The translations under genes were made by a program, and so were the position numbers. Of a stretch of DNA of 64,000 bases, positions 10,627 to 21,584 are shown piece by piece; position 1 is the stretch's first letter; each line of letters begins with the position of its first letter. The stretch covers positions 40,346,960 through 40,410,959 of the forward strand of contig OY978528.1 of the NCBI GenBank assembly GCA_963854835.1, given 5' to 3'. A model generated the notes under the pieces. The model was not told the DNA's origin and ran no database searches. It was given only the letters and a program-made list of their open reading frames with translations. This DNA comes from Megamerina dolium (Eukaryota; Arthropoda; Insecta; Diptera; Megamerinidae).

Positions 10627-13316
10627 AGATTTTTTTTATTACAATACCATATGTATTTTTTATAACAATGTAATGAAAATATTGTATATATGTAAATGAA
10701 TTAATATTGTACATATAAATACTTTAATATATTAGGGCGCCATATTCATATAAAACATGACTGTGAATCATTTTTTCACCCGATTTTAATAATTTTAAAA
10801 TGCAACCTAATTTTCTAACGCTAGCCAACATTTACCTTTTTTCGTCAAGCATTCCAATACAAATGCTTCAAGTACTATGAGGTATTAACTACAGAGTGTA
10901 GGTAAGATAATTTGAATAACACCGTGATAATGAAGATCAAGTCAGAAAGAAGCAGCGCAGAAAAATAAACAGCAATTATAAAGTGTGTGTGTAAACATCA
11001 TTTGACAGCTGACAACTTCATTCAAAATGTAAGTAAATACGGACATACCTACTGATGTACATTATTTAATTGAAGGCATGATTGAAAATGTCTTTTTCAA
11101 TGAAAATATCTGCCCTTTCAATTGTGGCGAATTCCCAGCGACACATACCAATTTCGCATTTGTAAAATCAACGTGGGCGAGGAAGCATCCTCTGGGAAAT
11201 CTTCAACATAATATAATACTTCATAAATGGTACCGCTGATATGGAGTAGTAGGAGTGGTGGTAGTATTTAGAAGGAACAATAGCAGCAGAAGGGCTGATT
11301 TTGACTCTCATGAATACGGTGGCCTTATATCAATTATACCCAGCAAGAAATTGAGTTATACATGCAAGCGTGACTATTTTCATAAGATAATGAAATTCGA
11401 CATGGGAACCGCCAAAATAGAACGCAAATGGCTCGTGACGCTCATATTTTTCATTAATTAATTAACCAAACCAGCAATCACAAAAGTAATTTTGTATGTT
11501 CACTAAAATGTTGATCTTCAAATATCGTTGCCTCATAGTACGTGGAATTATGCGACATTATTGAATGCATTCGAATTGTGATTTTGTGGTTCGCCCATTT
11601 CTTGTAAACTCATAAGCCTTAAAAATAGTTATCCACTTACCAAATATAATTATTGTAGGTAGGAGAATTACGCAAGCTAGAGAATTTCTCACTGGGTATG
11701 TGCATATACATTCGCATAAAATAATCATAAACCTAAATAGACATTGCTGCCATAACACCAAAAGATGGCAAAAACAAAAAAATTCATATCATCAAAAAAT
11801 ATAAACATAAGCAATCTAGATCGGTTGAATGTGAATATGATGCAACCACTACCACTGCATGACTACCACCACCATCAAGCATGTACTACTTAAAAACCAT
11901 TGATAAAGAAAGATACTAGACGAAGCCATCTCAGTAATAGCAACAACAACAACAACGGCAATATTAATAGTGACGAGCAGCATAAAAAAGGTGTCATATT
12001 TTATTCATAACTTCTCAATGAAAGAAATCAACTTGCGACACGAACACACGTAATGTCCACATAGGTACGGGAGGGAGCACAATAACAACTACATGATATT
12101 TATCCATACAGAAAAGCATGTGGCAGCAGCGTGGCATGACCATGCTATTGTAGGTAAGTATATTAATAAATACATTCATATATAATATCATTCACATATG
12201 GCCAACATAGAGCCAACCGTAAAGTAGTACGAGTAATACTTACTCATATTACCCCGCATATTCTTGCTACTGTTTTACTCGATATATAGCAGTTGTTAAT
12301 GTTGTTGTTATATTGTATTATATTATAGTGTAAGCCTTCAAAAGCATAATTCGAGCATCTCTTCATCGAATGGTCGATTGAGAGACGTGCACTAATTGAG
12401 TTGGCAGTTTTTATGCATCAGTGCTGCTACCGTAGCTTCTGCTTATTGGTTCATGTTCCAAAAAACAAAACGAAATAATAGCAAAAATGATGTCTGAATG
12501 AGACATTACTCATATTAAGAAGCTGTTACATTTTATATGAGATAGCTCGTACAAGCACAAGCACAAGTATATCTCTGGATGAGAGCTTAAAAGTCGATTA
12601 TGACAGATGGTAAAAATGTGAATTGGATTACTGTATTATTGAAAATTGGATGACGGTTGAAGAATGGTGAAGGAGCTGCTGTTGCTGCTGTTGTTGCTGC
12701 TGCTGCTGGTGTTACCAATGGCATACTTGTAGGTATATTAACTTACATGCGAGACGAGTAGTTCGAAAAAGAGATGAGGTGTAATAGAGCATGCAATATG
12801 AAAATTGCTGAAGTGTTTGGAGTACGATTGTGGGTATGGTATATAATCGAAAATCGGTTTGGCACATGTTATGATTGCTTTTTGCAAATTACTCTTAAAT
12901 TGTGTGTATGTCTTCGTATCAACATGAATCTTATCATCCGTTTATCCCTTTACTTTTATTTTCCACTAAGGGTGTGTTTTCTTCCTTGCTCTACCCTTTT
13001 GGAAAGTGACAAAGTTGAAGTGGAATTTATTTTAAATTTTCATATTGTAGTAAAAGCTAACAAGTTTTTATTTCCTTGTAATTTTTTGATATTTTTCATG
13101 TTTATACTAAATTGACTATCAAGGGGTAAATAATAGAATTAGTAATGATTTATGCATCAAGGCTATTGATAGATGTGAATACAACGAGAGACTCATTTGA
13201 AGGCATACTATTTATGAATGTGCATGTATTACGTATCGAACATCGACATGCATCAAATATATTTAATATTTCTAATTAGTATGCATTTAAGGAAAAAAGT
13301 TATATAAGAAGCTACC
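10627..13316. other. intergenic or intronic DNA, no gene recognised
   Basis: AT-rich sequence with simple repeats, including (CAA)n near 11940-11956 and a CTG/TGC-rich patch near 12675-12710. The longest open frame (113 codons, 12774-13115 +) has no motif and a composition like its surroundings; I do not call it a gene. Confidence 0.55.
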
Positions 13317-13319
13317 TTA

Positions 13320-13848
13320 TAGCCTAGACAGACGGCAGCCTAATTCCGGATTACCGCCGCACTTAATCCGAATAAAATAATAACCTGACAGACGGCAGTA
13401 TTGCGGATTAACTAAACGGATTATTGCTGTTTTATTAGGTCTGTCCACTTACATTACTATCACTATCAATTTCTGTCATCTATCACTCTCAATATGAGAA
13501 AATCTACAAGAAGTACGTGAACTGAAAACTATCAGAAACTTGTAAATTGACATTCACCGTTCGTAATTGACAGCTGGATTTATTTGTTCGCCAACACTTT
13601 TCATGTTGAAAACTGTTAACAATTGTTGAAAGTTTTTTTGTTAGCGAACACACCTAATATTTTGTAAAATGGATGGAGAAAAATTCACAATAGACAATTT
13701 TTAGCAGTGTTGCCATCGCAAATTGCCCTAATCCTCTTTTATTTTGAGAATTAACTCATAGAGTTTATGCGGATTAGCTGTACTTAATGCCCGAGTTAAT
13801 TCGAATTAACTCGGTAATCCGGAATTAGGCTGCCGTCTGTCTAGGCTA
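13320..13848. mobile_element. MITE with 37-bp perfect TIRs, TTA target duplication
   Basis: The left arm begins TAGCCTAGACAGACGGCAGC and stays identical to the reverse complement of the right arm (13812-13848) for 37 bp, then diverges. TTA flanks both sides (13317-13319 and 13849-13851). A partial TIR copy (CTGACAGACGGCAGTATTGC) sits just inside the left end near 13384. There is no transposase-like frame in the 529 bp. A 3-bp TTA/TWA duplication suggests PIF/Harbinger-type mobilisation in trans, which is inference because the terminal bases are not diagnostic. The perfect arms suggest recent movement. Confidence 0.88.
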
Positions 13849-13851
13849 TTA

Positions 13852-14605
13852 CACATCTCGAGGGAGAAACAAACTGACAAATGGAAGTAGTGGAAATTTC
13901 ACTCCAGTTGTAGTAAGAGTAATAAATTGTTTGTAATTTCTAGCTAAATAAATTACAAATTTTATGTAAATACATTTCTGCCATTTGTGTAACAGCATGA
14001 GATGCCAATTTTACATTGGCTCAATCTAGACTGCTCAAATTGCAGTCAAAAGATATTAGGTATGTTTTCGTACTTTTCCAGTAACAATTATCCAATAACA
14101 AATTTCTGAGAATTTGACAGCATTCGCTCTCAAGGAGAAAAATGTGCCAAAAAGTACAAGAACGCAAAACCAGCAAAAACCTGCAAGTTTCACAAACAGC
14201 AATTGTTCGTTTGCTTGTTAGTTTCTTTTGCTTATGATCAGCTGTTTTTCTACTTGCAAGTGTTTACTGGCAGAAATTTGTCCAGTAACAATTTGAAACT
14301 TCCCCTCAAAATGAAATGTCATTTCGCTCTTTTAATTTCCCCTTCCTTGCAAGTTTTTTGGGTACGAGAACGCCAAAACGTTTGTAACAATTATCACAAA
14401 ATATTGCGTACGAGAACACTCATATTAACATGTTATATATGTAAAAAGCAAGGTTAGTGGCACGAGAAGCAAATTCAAAAAGAGAATTGAAAGCAACAAG
14501 GAATGTGATAAAGAACACGATATTGATTTCAGGCAGAAAAATGATTTGCAGAAGCAAAAAAGTACCATGACAGTTAGATAAAGTGTTAAAAAATGACCTT
14601 ACTAA
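13852..14605. other. spacer with short direct repeats
   Basis: No gene seen. A GTACGAGAACGCCAAAAC-like word recurs three times in variant form (near 14153, 14364 and 14408) and CCAGTAACAAT occurs twice (near 14079 and 14282). This hints at a further small repeat whose ends I cannot define. Confidence 0.4.
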
Positions 14606-14610
14606 ATTAT

Positions 14611-15440
14611 ACTCGTACCCTGCATATGTATGTATGGAAGCTACAGTAAAAAGTAGGCCTGGCTCATCAATTTTTTTAGGAATAATTTCTGCACCACCCA
14701 TTTCTATTGAGTCTAGTTAATTTTACAATACAATACAACACTTTAAATCTGGTTGTTCTACGTAGAATAATTTGTAAGTTATGGCGGTAAAAAATTGTGT
14801 ATAACTTACTCGACTTTGTATGGGAGCTACATAAAAAAGTGGGCGTGCATACTGATTTTATGCCAGATTATTCCCGACTAACATATTAATCTAAGTGTTA
14901 ATTACGGTTGCTGTAAACAGAATATTGCTGAAGTTACAGTTGTGTCAATTTAAAAGAAATTAAGTCATTTTGTATGGGAGCTGCTATAAACAGTGGCCAT
15001 GGGTCGTCCATTTCTGGTTGCTATTACAATGCTAATCCGTGCCTTAAATCTGGTTGTTCTACGCTGAAAAATTTTTGTTTTATTCCCTCGACTTTGTATG
15101 GGCAAGGCTTGCTTATTTTATGTCAGCTTATTTCCGACTACCATATTAATCTAGGTGTCAAATATGGTTCTCTTAGACAGAAGATTGCCGAAGTTACAGT
15201 AGTTTAATTTTAAAAGCAATTCAGGCACTTTCTATGGGAGCAACTATAAAAAATAGGCGTGGCACACCCATTTTTGGTAAGATTATGTAGTACCAGATGG
15301 TATATTAAGTGAGTTATAGCAATTCCGAGGTTAGTAGCTTGGTGTGGGCGTGTCAGTTGACCGATCATATTAATAATATTAATCCCCTCCATACTCTTTG
15401 ATTATAGGGTACTTATGCCAAATTTCGTCAGAATAGTGGA
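14611..15440 (-). mobile_element. mini-me-like element fragment, copy d
   Basis: On the plus strand the segment starts ACCCTGCATATG (the element's 3' end reversed). It continues through CTGAAGTTACAG, TTTGTATGGGAGCT, GGCGTGGC and CGACTACCATATTAATCTAG blocks that are reverse-complement matches to the array half-units of copy a. It ends near the conserved TACTTATGCCAAATTTCGTC stretch. The GTCY core and the true 5' terminus are missing, so the copy is truncated. It is more diverged than copies b and c. Confidence 0.75.
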
Positions 15441-15945
15441 AACACTCATTCTATATGATATTTTTGTATAGGATTGATTTGATTTGATTTTCATTATATT
15501 ATTCCAATTTTCTAACATAATCATTTTGTGAAACCATGAAGTTCACTCAATAAGTTTCAGTTCAAAAGTTTTTCATTTTCGCACGCCAAGTGTAAAAACA
15601 TACATTCAACTACATTCAACTTTTTTGGGGTAGGTGTGGATTCTATCAGATTTCGCGCAGTCCCAACTGAAAATATTTTTCCATTTATGCGAGCACCTTT
15701 TGATATACCAAGCATCGCCATGGATACCTTAAAACAAATAGCAAATGTTTTAAATTTTACAAAATTCACTAGCAAACCACACTTTGTGGTTTTTATATTG
15801 TATTACGCACATGCAATATCAGAAATAAAATATACAGTTTTTCTTTGAATTACATCCTATTTTTGTTTATTTTATTTTAGATTTTGAAGGTATCAAACAT
15901 CACAAATGCAATTTTAAATATTGTAATTAGAAATTTATATTTATT
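15441..15945. other. spacer, no gene recognised
   Basis: AT-rich. Overlapping open frames of 60-72 codons at 15557-15848 show no motif and no start or splice context that I can defend. Confidence 0.5.
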
Positions 15946-16223
15946 CTGTCTAACTGCCTCAACCGAGTGGGGCTAGCGCAATCCTTGTTGAATTCATCGC
16001 AAGTCAACTCACTGGCTGTCATGTAGTTTGATCTGAGCGCTATGTGATGATACCTTTATTTGTTAATGAGGGGTAGTCATATAGCTTGCTCTGCTTACTA
16101 TGTGATGGCGCTTTCATTATCATTAATGGGGGCCCTCCATGTGGCGACCACCGGGCAACGTCTTCCTGGCACCCGCTGGGAGGAGGCTGAAGTGAGTGGC
16201 GAAAATATCCTCAGTTAGAGGTT

Positions 16224-17147
16224 GTGCGTTGGGTTTGGGACCCGCTACATAAAAAACCCCCAATGAAAAAAACAGATATGCCTCGGATAAGGACTACTGC
16301 TTTTGTTGATGATCCCCGCAAACGAAAAAAGGACAACGATTTACGGATATGCACCTGGAATGTCCGGTCCCTTTATGGAGAAGGTGCCTCTATCCAGCTG
16401 GTTGATGTCCTCGAAAATTACAGAGCTGACATCACCGCTCTACAGGAAATGCGATGGACCGGACAGGACTGCTCCAAAAGAGCGTCCTGTGACATCTACT
16501 ACAGTTGCCATGCTGAAAGGCACGAATTAGGATGTGAATTTTTGGTCAGCAAGAGACTACGAAATCTTGTCTCACAGTTCACGCCTGTGAACGAACAACT
16601 GGCCACAATCCGCATCAAGGTAAAATTCTTCAACATCAGCCTTATATGTGCTTACGCTCCGACGGATGAGAAGGACAATGTGACCAAGGAGAGCTTCTTT
16701 CAGCGCCTGGCAGAAGCTGACAACCGCTGCCCCCGCCACGATATCAAAATCGTGCTTGGCGACTTTAATGCCAGGGTGGGCAAGGAAGGTACCTTTGGTC
16801 CAACTGTCGGAAAATTCAGCCTCCACCAGAACACCTCCGATAACGGAATGAGGCTGATCGACTTCCCCGCAGCACGAAACATGGTAATTGGTGGTACCAG
16901 ATTCCAGCATCTCGACATACACAAAGCGAAATGGCTGTCTCCAGATCAACGTACAAGAAACCAAATTGATCATGTGGTGATTGACGGAAGGCATGCTTCC
17001 AGTGTGATGGACGTGAAATCGATCCGTGGTGCCAACATCGACTCGGATCACTACCTTGTTGCAGCTAAGGTGCGCACACGTTTATGTGTCGCAAATAACA
17101 AGAAAAGTCCCACACAGAGAAAGCTCGACGTCAGTAAGCTGCGATAA
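16224..17147 (+). pseudogene. RTE endonuclease domain, copy 1
   Basis: This is the amino-terminal APE-like endonuclease that nicks target DNA to prime reverse transcription. Visible motifs are RICTWNVRSL (catalytic Asn region), LQEMRWTGQ (catalytic Glu), YAPTDEKDNV, VLGDFNARVG (Asp/Asn), QIDHVVIDGR and SDHYLVAAK (the C-terminal SDH). The 307-codon frame ends at a TAA (17145-17147) where copy 2 has TCA, so that stop is private to this copy. The linker to the RT domain then continues in the same element. The start at 16224 is arbitrary, since a Met also lies at 16263. Confidence 0.88.
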
Positions 17148-19259
17148 CCAGAGGCAGCAGATGCATTTTCCACTCGACTATCGGATCTGCTTATGCAGAA
17201 CACTCTCCCACTTGATGATACATGCTCACGGTGGACACATATATCCCACTCCATGACTACTGCTGCCGAGGAGGTAATCGGTTACTACCGACCTCTGAGG
17301 AATGAGTGGTATGATCAGGAGTGTCGCGATGCTACCGCAGAGAAAGACGCCGCCCACAGAAAAACCCTGCATGCAGGCGCAACGCGAGCTGTTAAGGAGC
17401 GGTACAGAGAGAAAAGGAGTGCAGAGAGACGTCTTTTCAGGCCTAAGAAAAGAGAACAAGAAAGACGAGAGTGCGAAGAGATAGAGACGTATACCGACAA
17501 GAATGAGACTTGAAAATTCTTCGAAAAGATCAAGCGCCTGAGTGGCGGTTTAAATCCCGGAGCCTCTTCTTGTCATGATGGAAATGGGAATCTGGTTACG
17601 GATGTCCAGAGTGTACTGAGCCTATGGAGAGAACATTTCTTCACGTTACTGAATGGCGATGCTACGAACAATTCCGCCAGTGGAGGAGATTGCCCGATAA
17701 CCCCAATTACAGATGATGGTGTTGATGACCACCACCCGACTATGACGAGGTTGAAACGGCCATTTTAAAACAAAGCTGCAGGTGCTGATGGCCTGCCTGC
17801 CGAGTTGTTTAAGACCGGAGGCGATGAGCTGCTCACCCGCGTGCACCAGCACATAAGCAGAATATGGTCGGATGAAAGCATGCCTGATGATTGGAGGCTC
17901 AGTGTTCTCTGTCCTGTACATAAAAAAGGAGACCCCACAATTTGCGCCAACTACCGTGGAATATGTCTCCTGAGCATCGCATACAAGGTTCTATCGAGCG
18001 TACTGTGTGAAAGGTTGAAGCCTATGCTCAGCAACCTGATTGGACCGTATCAGTGTGGCTTCAGACCTGGTAAATCCACCATCGACCAGATTTTCACACT
18101 GCGCCAAATCGTGGAGAAGACCCAAGAAAAATAGATAAAGACACACCACCTATTTTTTGATTATAAAGCCGCTTTCGACAGTCCGGTAAGGGATTACCTC
18201 TACGCAACAATGTCTGAGTTCGGTATTCCTGCAAAGCTCATTCGACTTTGTAGAATGACACTGCATAACTCCCGTTGTGCAGTGAAAATTGGGAAGGACC
18301 TCTCCGCACCGTTTAATACCGAACGGGGTTTCAGACAAGGTGATTCGTTATCGTTCGACTTCTTCAATCTTATTATGGAGAAAATAATACGAGCTGCTGA
18401 TCTACGACATAATGGCACTATCTTCAACAAAAGTGTCATGCTGTTAGCGTATGCCGACGATACTGACATAATCGGCATGAACACGCGAGAACGCAGTGCA
18501 GCATTCTCAGAGTTGGAAAGAGAGTAGCGTCGGATGGGTCTTACGGTGAACGAGGGCAAGACGAAGTGTCTAGTGTCAACAAACAAAGAGTCCCGGCGTC
18601 TTGGACAGCACGTCACTGTTGACAACTACGTTTTTGAAGTAGTAAGGGACTTTGTCTATCTTGGAACCAGCATTAATAGCAGTAATGACGTCAGCTTGGA
18701 GATCATGCGTAGGATAACTCTTCCTAACAGGTGTTACTTTGGGCTGAGTAAGCAATTGAGAAGTCGGGCCCTCTCTCGAATAACTAAAACTACACTCTAC
18801 AAGTCTCTCATCATGCCTGTCGTAACATATGGCGCTGAAGCCTGGACAATTTCCACCTCGGATGAGCGAATGCTTGGGGTTTTCCAGAGAAAAGCCCTAC
18901 GCAGGATCTTTGGACCTGTTTGCGTTGGTGGCGAGTACCGAATAAGGTACAACCATGAGCTGTACGAGCTGTGTGCCGATATTGACATAGTAAAGCGCAT
19001 CAAAATCCAGCGGCTGCGCTGGCTAGGTCATGTCGAGCGAATGAAAGAACACGCTCCAGCTAAGAAGGTGTTATATTCGGAACCCGCTGGAGGACGACGC
19101 AGAAGAGAAAGACCTAACCTCCGGTGGAAAGACCAAGTACTGGAGAACCTGACGGCGCTTGGAATTTCTAACTGGCGCCAGCTAGCGAAGATGGCTGGCG
19201 AAGCATGTTATTTTTGGCCTAAATCGATATTCGGTTGTTATGGCCACATAAGTAAGTAA
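17148..19259 (+). pseudogene. RTE reverse transcriptase domain, copy 1
   Basis: The linker (…RRLFRPKKREQ) ends at TGA 17511-17513, followed by a frameshift near 17725. The RT then reads DDWRLSVLCPVHKKGD, NYRGICLLS, GFRPGKSTIDQIFTLRQ, DYKAAFDSP, RGFRQGDSLS, YADD (18450-18461) and FVYLGTSINSSNDV. It ends with a thumb/C-terminal region rich in RLRWLGHVERM and RRRRERPNLRWKDQV. Further stops are TAG near 18132 (CAG in copy 2) and TAG near 18526 (TCG in copy 2). The 241-codon C-terminal frame (18534-19259) is intact. The encoded enzyme would copy its own RNA at a nicked target, but this copy cannot make it. Confidence 0.88.
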
Positions 19260-19262
19260 GTG

Positions 19263-19744
19263 AATGTAGCAGCATTTTTTTATGAACACGCAATTTATGC
19301 CATGCGAGAGAAATAGAGAAATACTTAAACCCTAAAATATAAAAGTACTATAGTACGATAAGTAGGAGATTTATTGACTGATTCTATACATTTGTAACTC
19401 TCCTTTTGGTCCGGGATATCAAATTTGATTTAATTTGGATCAAGTATAATAGATATGTATGAATTTGGCAGTCGACTAAATGAGAATTTATAATAGCAGT
19501 TTTGTACTAATGAAATTTTAATTTTCTTCAATAATCCTCTAATTTGCTTCAATTATGTATGCTCTGATTTAGAACTGAACTAATAAAACACCAAACACCT
19601 CCAACAAAGAATTACCTCGAGTTCCTTCATCGAAGTGGTATTTGGTATTTGCCTATTTAATCCAGTTAAAACTTATTCCTCGCATCGGCAATTAAAGCTC
19701 TGCAAACTGCAAAAAAGCACCAGGATCCAAATCTGGTGGTAGAT
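19263..19744. other. spacer, no gene recognised
   Basis: AT-rich, with no motif-bearing frame on either strand. Confidence 0.5.
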
Positions 19745-19754
19745 CGATGATATT

Positions 19755-20903
19755 GTTGTTGTTGTAGCAGCAGGAATACGGAAATGTTAATTTGTGCCAT
19801 TGTTGGCAACGGTGTTGTTGTTTGCGTCGGTGTTGGCGCTGGCATCGTTGTTGTTGTTGATGTCGGTGATGCCGTTGGCATCGGTGCTGTTGTCATTTAC
19901 TCCCTCATACAGCAGCAAATTGAGGAAGCTTGCAACATCATGTGGGGCCGTCCACAGTGCCTCAACTCTCAGGTCCGTAGGATCTGCAGCACATGCGAAG
20001 AGATGATCCATAATGTGCGGACCAGTATCACAATGTGGGCAAATGTCCGGAACCTCGGGATCCAAGCGAGCGCGATAATGCACTAGCATGCGGGACCAGC
20101 CAGATCTAAGCTGTGCGAGAGTGGCTCTGGTCGCCCGCGGCATCTCCCACTCACTTGCAGAGATGGACGGCGGTCGGCCTCCCAGCACAATGTCGTGCTG
20201 AACACTAGCCATCTCCTCCACCATCTCGGTGTGGACAGATATCAGCACCAACCTGTAGTCCGCAGGGTCGTCTGTAATGATGTCCGCCAGTTCCTCGATG
20301 TACGACTGCACATTCTTCCGCAGATTTCGTGGTGACGGTTCTCGCAACAATAAGTCTCTGTTCGGATGTCCATTAACATGTCAGGCAAGCACGAACTGTT
20401 TGGCCTGCAGTGAATTGTGAGACTTCACAGGAAAAAGCGATGTTTCCGCATGAAGGTGGTCTTCACTGGTCATTAGGTGGCAGCCAGTGATCACCCTCAT
20501 CGCTGCGTTTTGGCATGACTGTAGGCTGGTCCAGTGTGTGTCTGCAAGTTGGGGAGTCCACACTGCAGCCGCATAATTCGCAATCAGTCAGACTATCACC
20601 TTGTACGTTGCCAACAGCGTCTCTTTGTCTTTACCCCAGGTACTTCCAGCGAGTGACTTTAGTACATTGCTGCGCTTGCTCAGTCTGGTCTTGATGTTTG
20701 TCGCGTGAGCAGCGAAGGTAAACATGTTGTCCAGGGTCACACCTAAGATCTTGGGGTGTAACACCGTGGGCACTGCGGTATCTCCGATGGTGATGTAGTA
20801 TGTACTTCTTTTGTCCAGGCGGTGAACAATATGCCACAGGATTTTTTGGGTGACAGGCGAAGATTATGACTGCGGAAGAAGTCGGACAGCGAAGCCAGGT
20901 AAA
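19755..20903 (-). mobile_element. 5'-truncated Ingi-like non-LTR retrotransposon
   Basis: The minus strand carries only the 3' part of the element seen whole at 35.8-40.2 kb and ends in a short (CAA)n tail. The 10-bp duplication CGATGATATT lies at 19745-19754 and 20904-20913. Similarity to the long copy stops exactly at the inner edge of the right duplication, so the truncation happened during insertion. This pins both ends and gives 1,149 bp. Confidence 0.9.
19787..20773 (-). pseudogene. Ingi-like RT thumb and C-terminal zinc finger (fragment)
   Basis: Frames read HPKILGVTLDNMFTFAAHAT (post-catalytic RT region), then a TGA at 20588-20590, then NYAAAVWTPQLADTHWTSLQ. They continue to DICPHCDTGPHIMDHLFACA, a C-x2-C...H-x4-C finger common at the C-terminus of non-LTR polyproteins, and an Asn/Asp/Thr-rich tail. 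A further frame break lies near 20380. The RT catalytic core is absent. The TGA is also present at the equivalent place (36687-36689) of the long copy. Confidence 0.85.
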
Positions 20904-21042
20904 CGATGATATTCGATGTATTTTGTTGAAGACAATGATTGCTATGAGACCTTGCGTTTCATGGTGCAAAATCCACCAATTATACTTCCAAAGATTTCGT
21001 AACGAGTGCCCTCTCTTTCGAACCTCATATAACACTCAAGTA

Positions 21043-21582
21043 CAGGGTGATTTTTTAGCAACTTTCCTTTTGGCAACACTGTTTTTGGCAGCTCAGTTGT
21101 TTTCGTGTAACATGTTACTGTCAAACATGTTCAGTTTGGTCTATAATTAACCCCTAAATCGACTTACAAACGAACAACGCTTGCAGATTATTGAATTTTA
21201 TTATCAAAATTCCAGCTCGGTTCATTCATTCATTCATTTTATGGTCAGTTTGGGCGACCTTCTGAGGCGGTTATTCGGAATCTTGTGACTAAATTTCGTA
21301 CCGCATTTACATTATTGGACATTAAACCACAAATACGCATACGTTAAGTTCGGACAGAAGAAAATATCGCAGCTGTATCCGCCAGTGTTGTTGATGACCG
21401 TGAATTATGGATTTATTCGTGAAATACCGGCCGATATGTTGGAGAGAGTATGCCAAAATTGAACCCAGCGTCAACATTTACATGAAATCATCTTTAAACA
21501 TTAAATTATATAGATCGTTCTATTGACTCAAATAAAGATTTCAAATATCTCTAAAATTTATGTGTCTTAAAAAATCACCCTG
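21043..21582 (+). mobile_element. internally deleted DD41D/Tc1-mariner-like element
   Basis: The ends are CAGGGTGATTTTTTA in inverted orientation (15 bp perfect) with TA duplications at 21041-21042 and 21583-21584; length is 540 bp. Inside, broken translation gives LTNEQRLQIIEFYYQNSSSV, a GQFGRPSEAVIRNLVTKF block and EENIAAVSASVVDD. These correspond to the N-terminal DNA-binding region of a transposase related to the DD41D elements at 27 and 55 kb. The central catalytic part is missing and the sequence jumps to a short C-terminal piece. It is non-autonomous. Confidence 0.85.
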
Positions 21583-21584
21583 TA

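Larger units (their letters stand above)
15946..19262 (+). mobile_element. RTE-type non-LTR retrotransposon, copy 1
   Basis: The element has a G+C-richer 5' region of about 275 bp (from about 15946), a single endonuclease-RT reading region, and a short simple 3' tail (...CCACATAAGTAAGTAAG). Domain order (APE endonuclease then RT, no RNase H, no separate gag) and motif style (ICTWNVRSLY, LQEMRWTGQ, YADD) fit the RTE clade. The 5' boundary is the point where composition changes and is approximate. I found no convincing target duplication. Copy 2 (50195-53276) is closely similar throughout; copy 3 (31133-31950) is partial. Confidence 0.88.

Noticed and set aside
12774..13115. 113-codon open frame
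   Set aside because: No domain, AT-driven composition, no splice or promoter context; most likely chance.
19666..20086. Ala/Val/Gly- and Thr/Pro-rich frames on both strands
   Set aside because: They are shadows of the Asn/Asp/Thr-rich C-terminal tail and (CAA)n end of the Ingi-like element.
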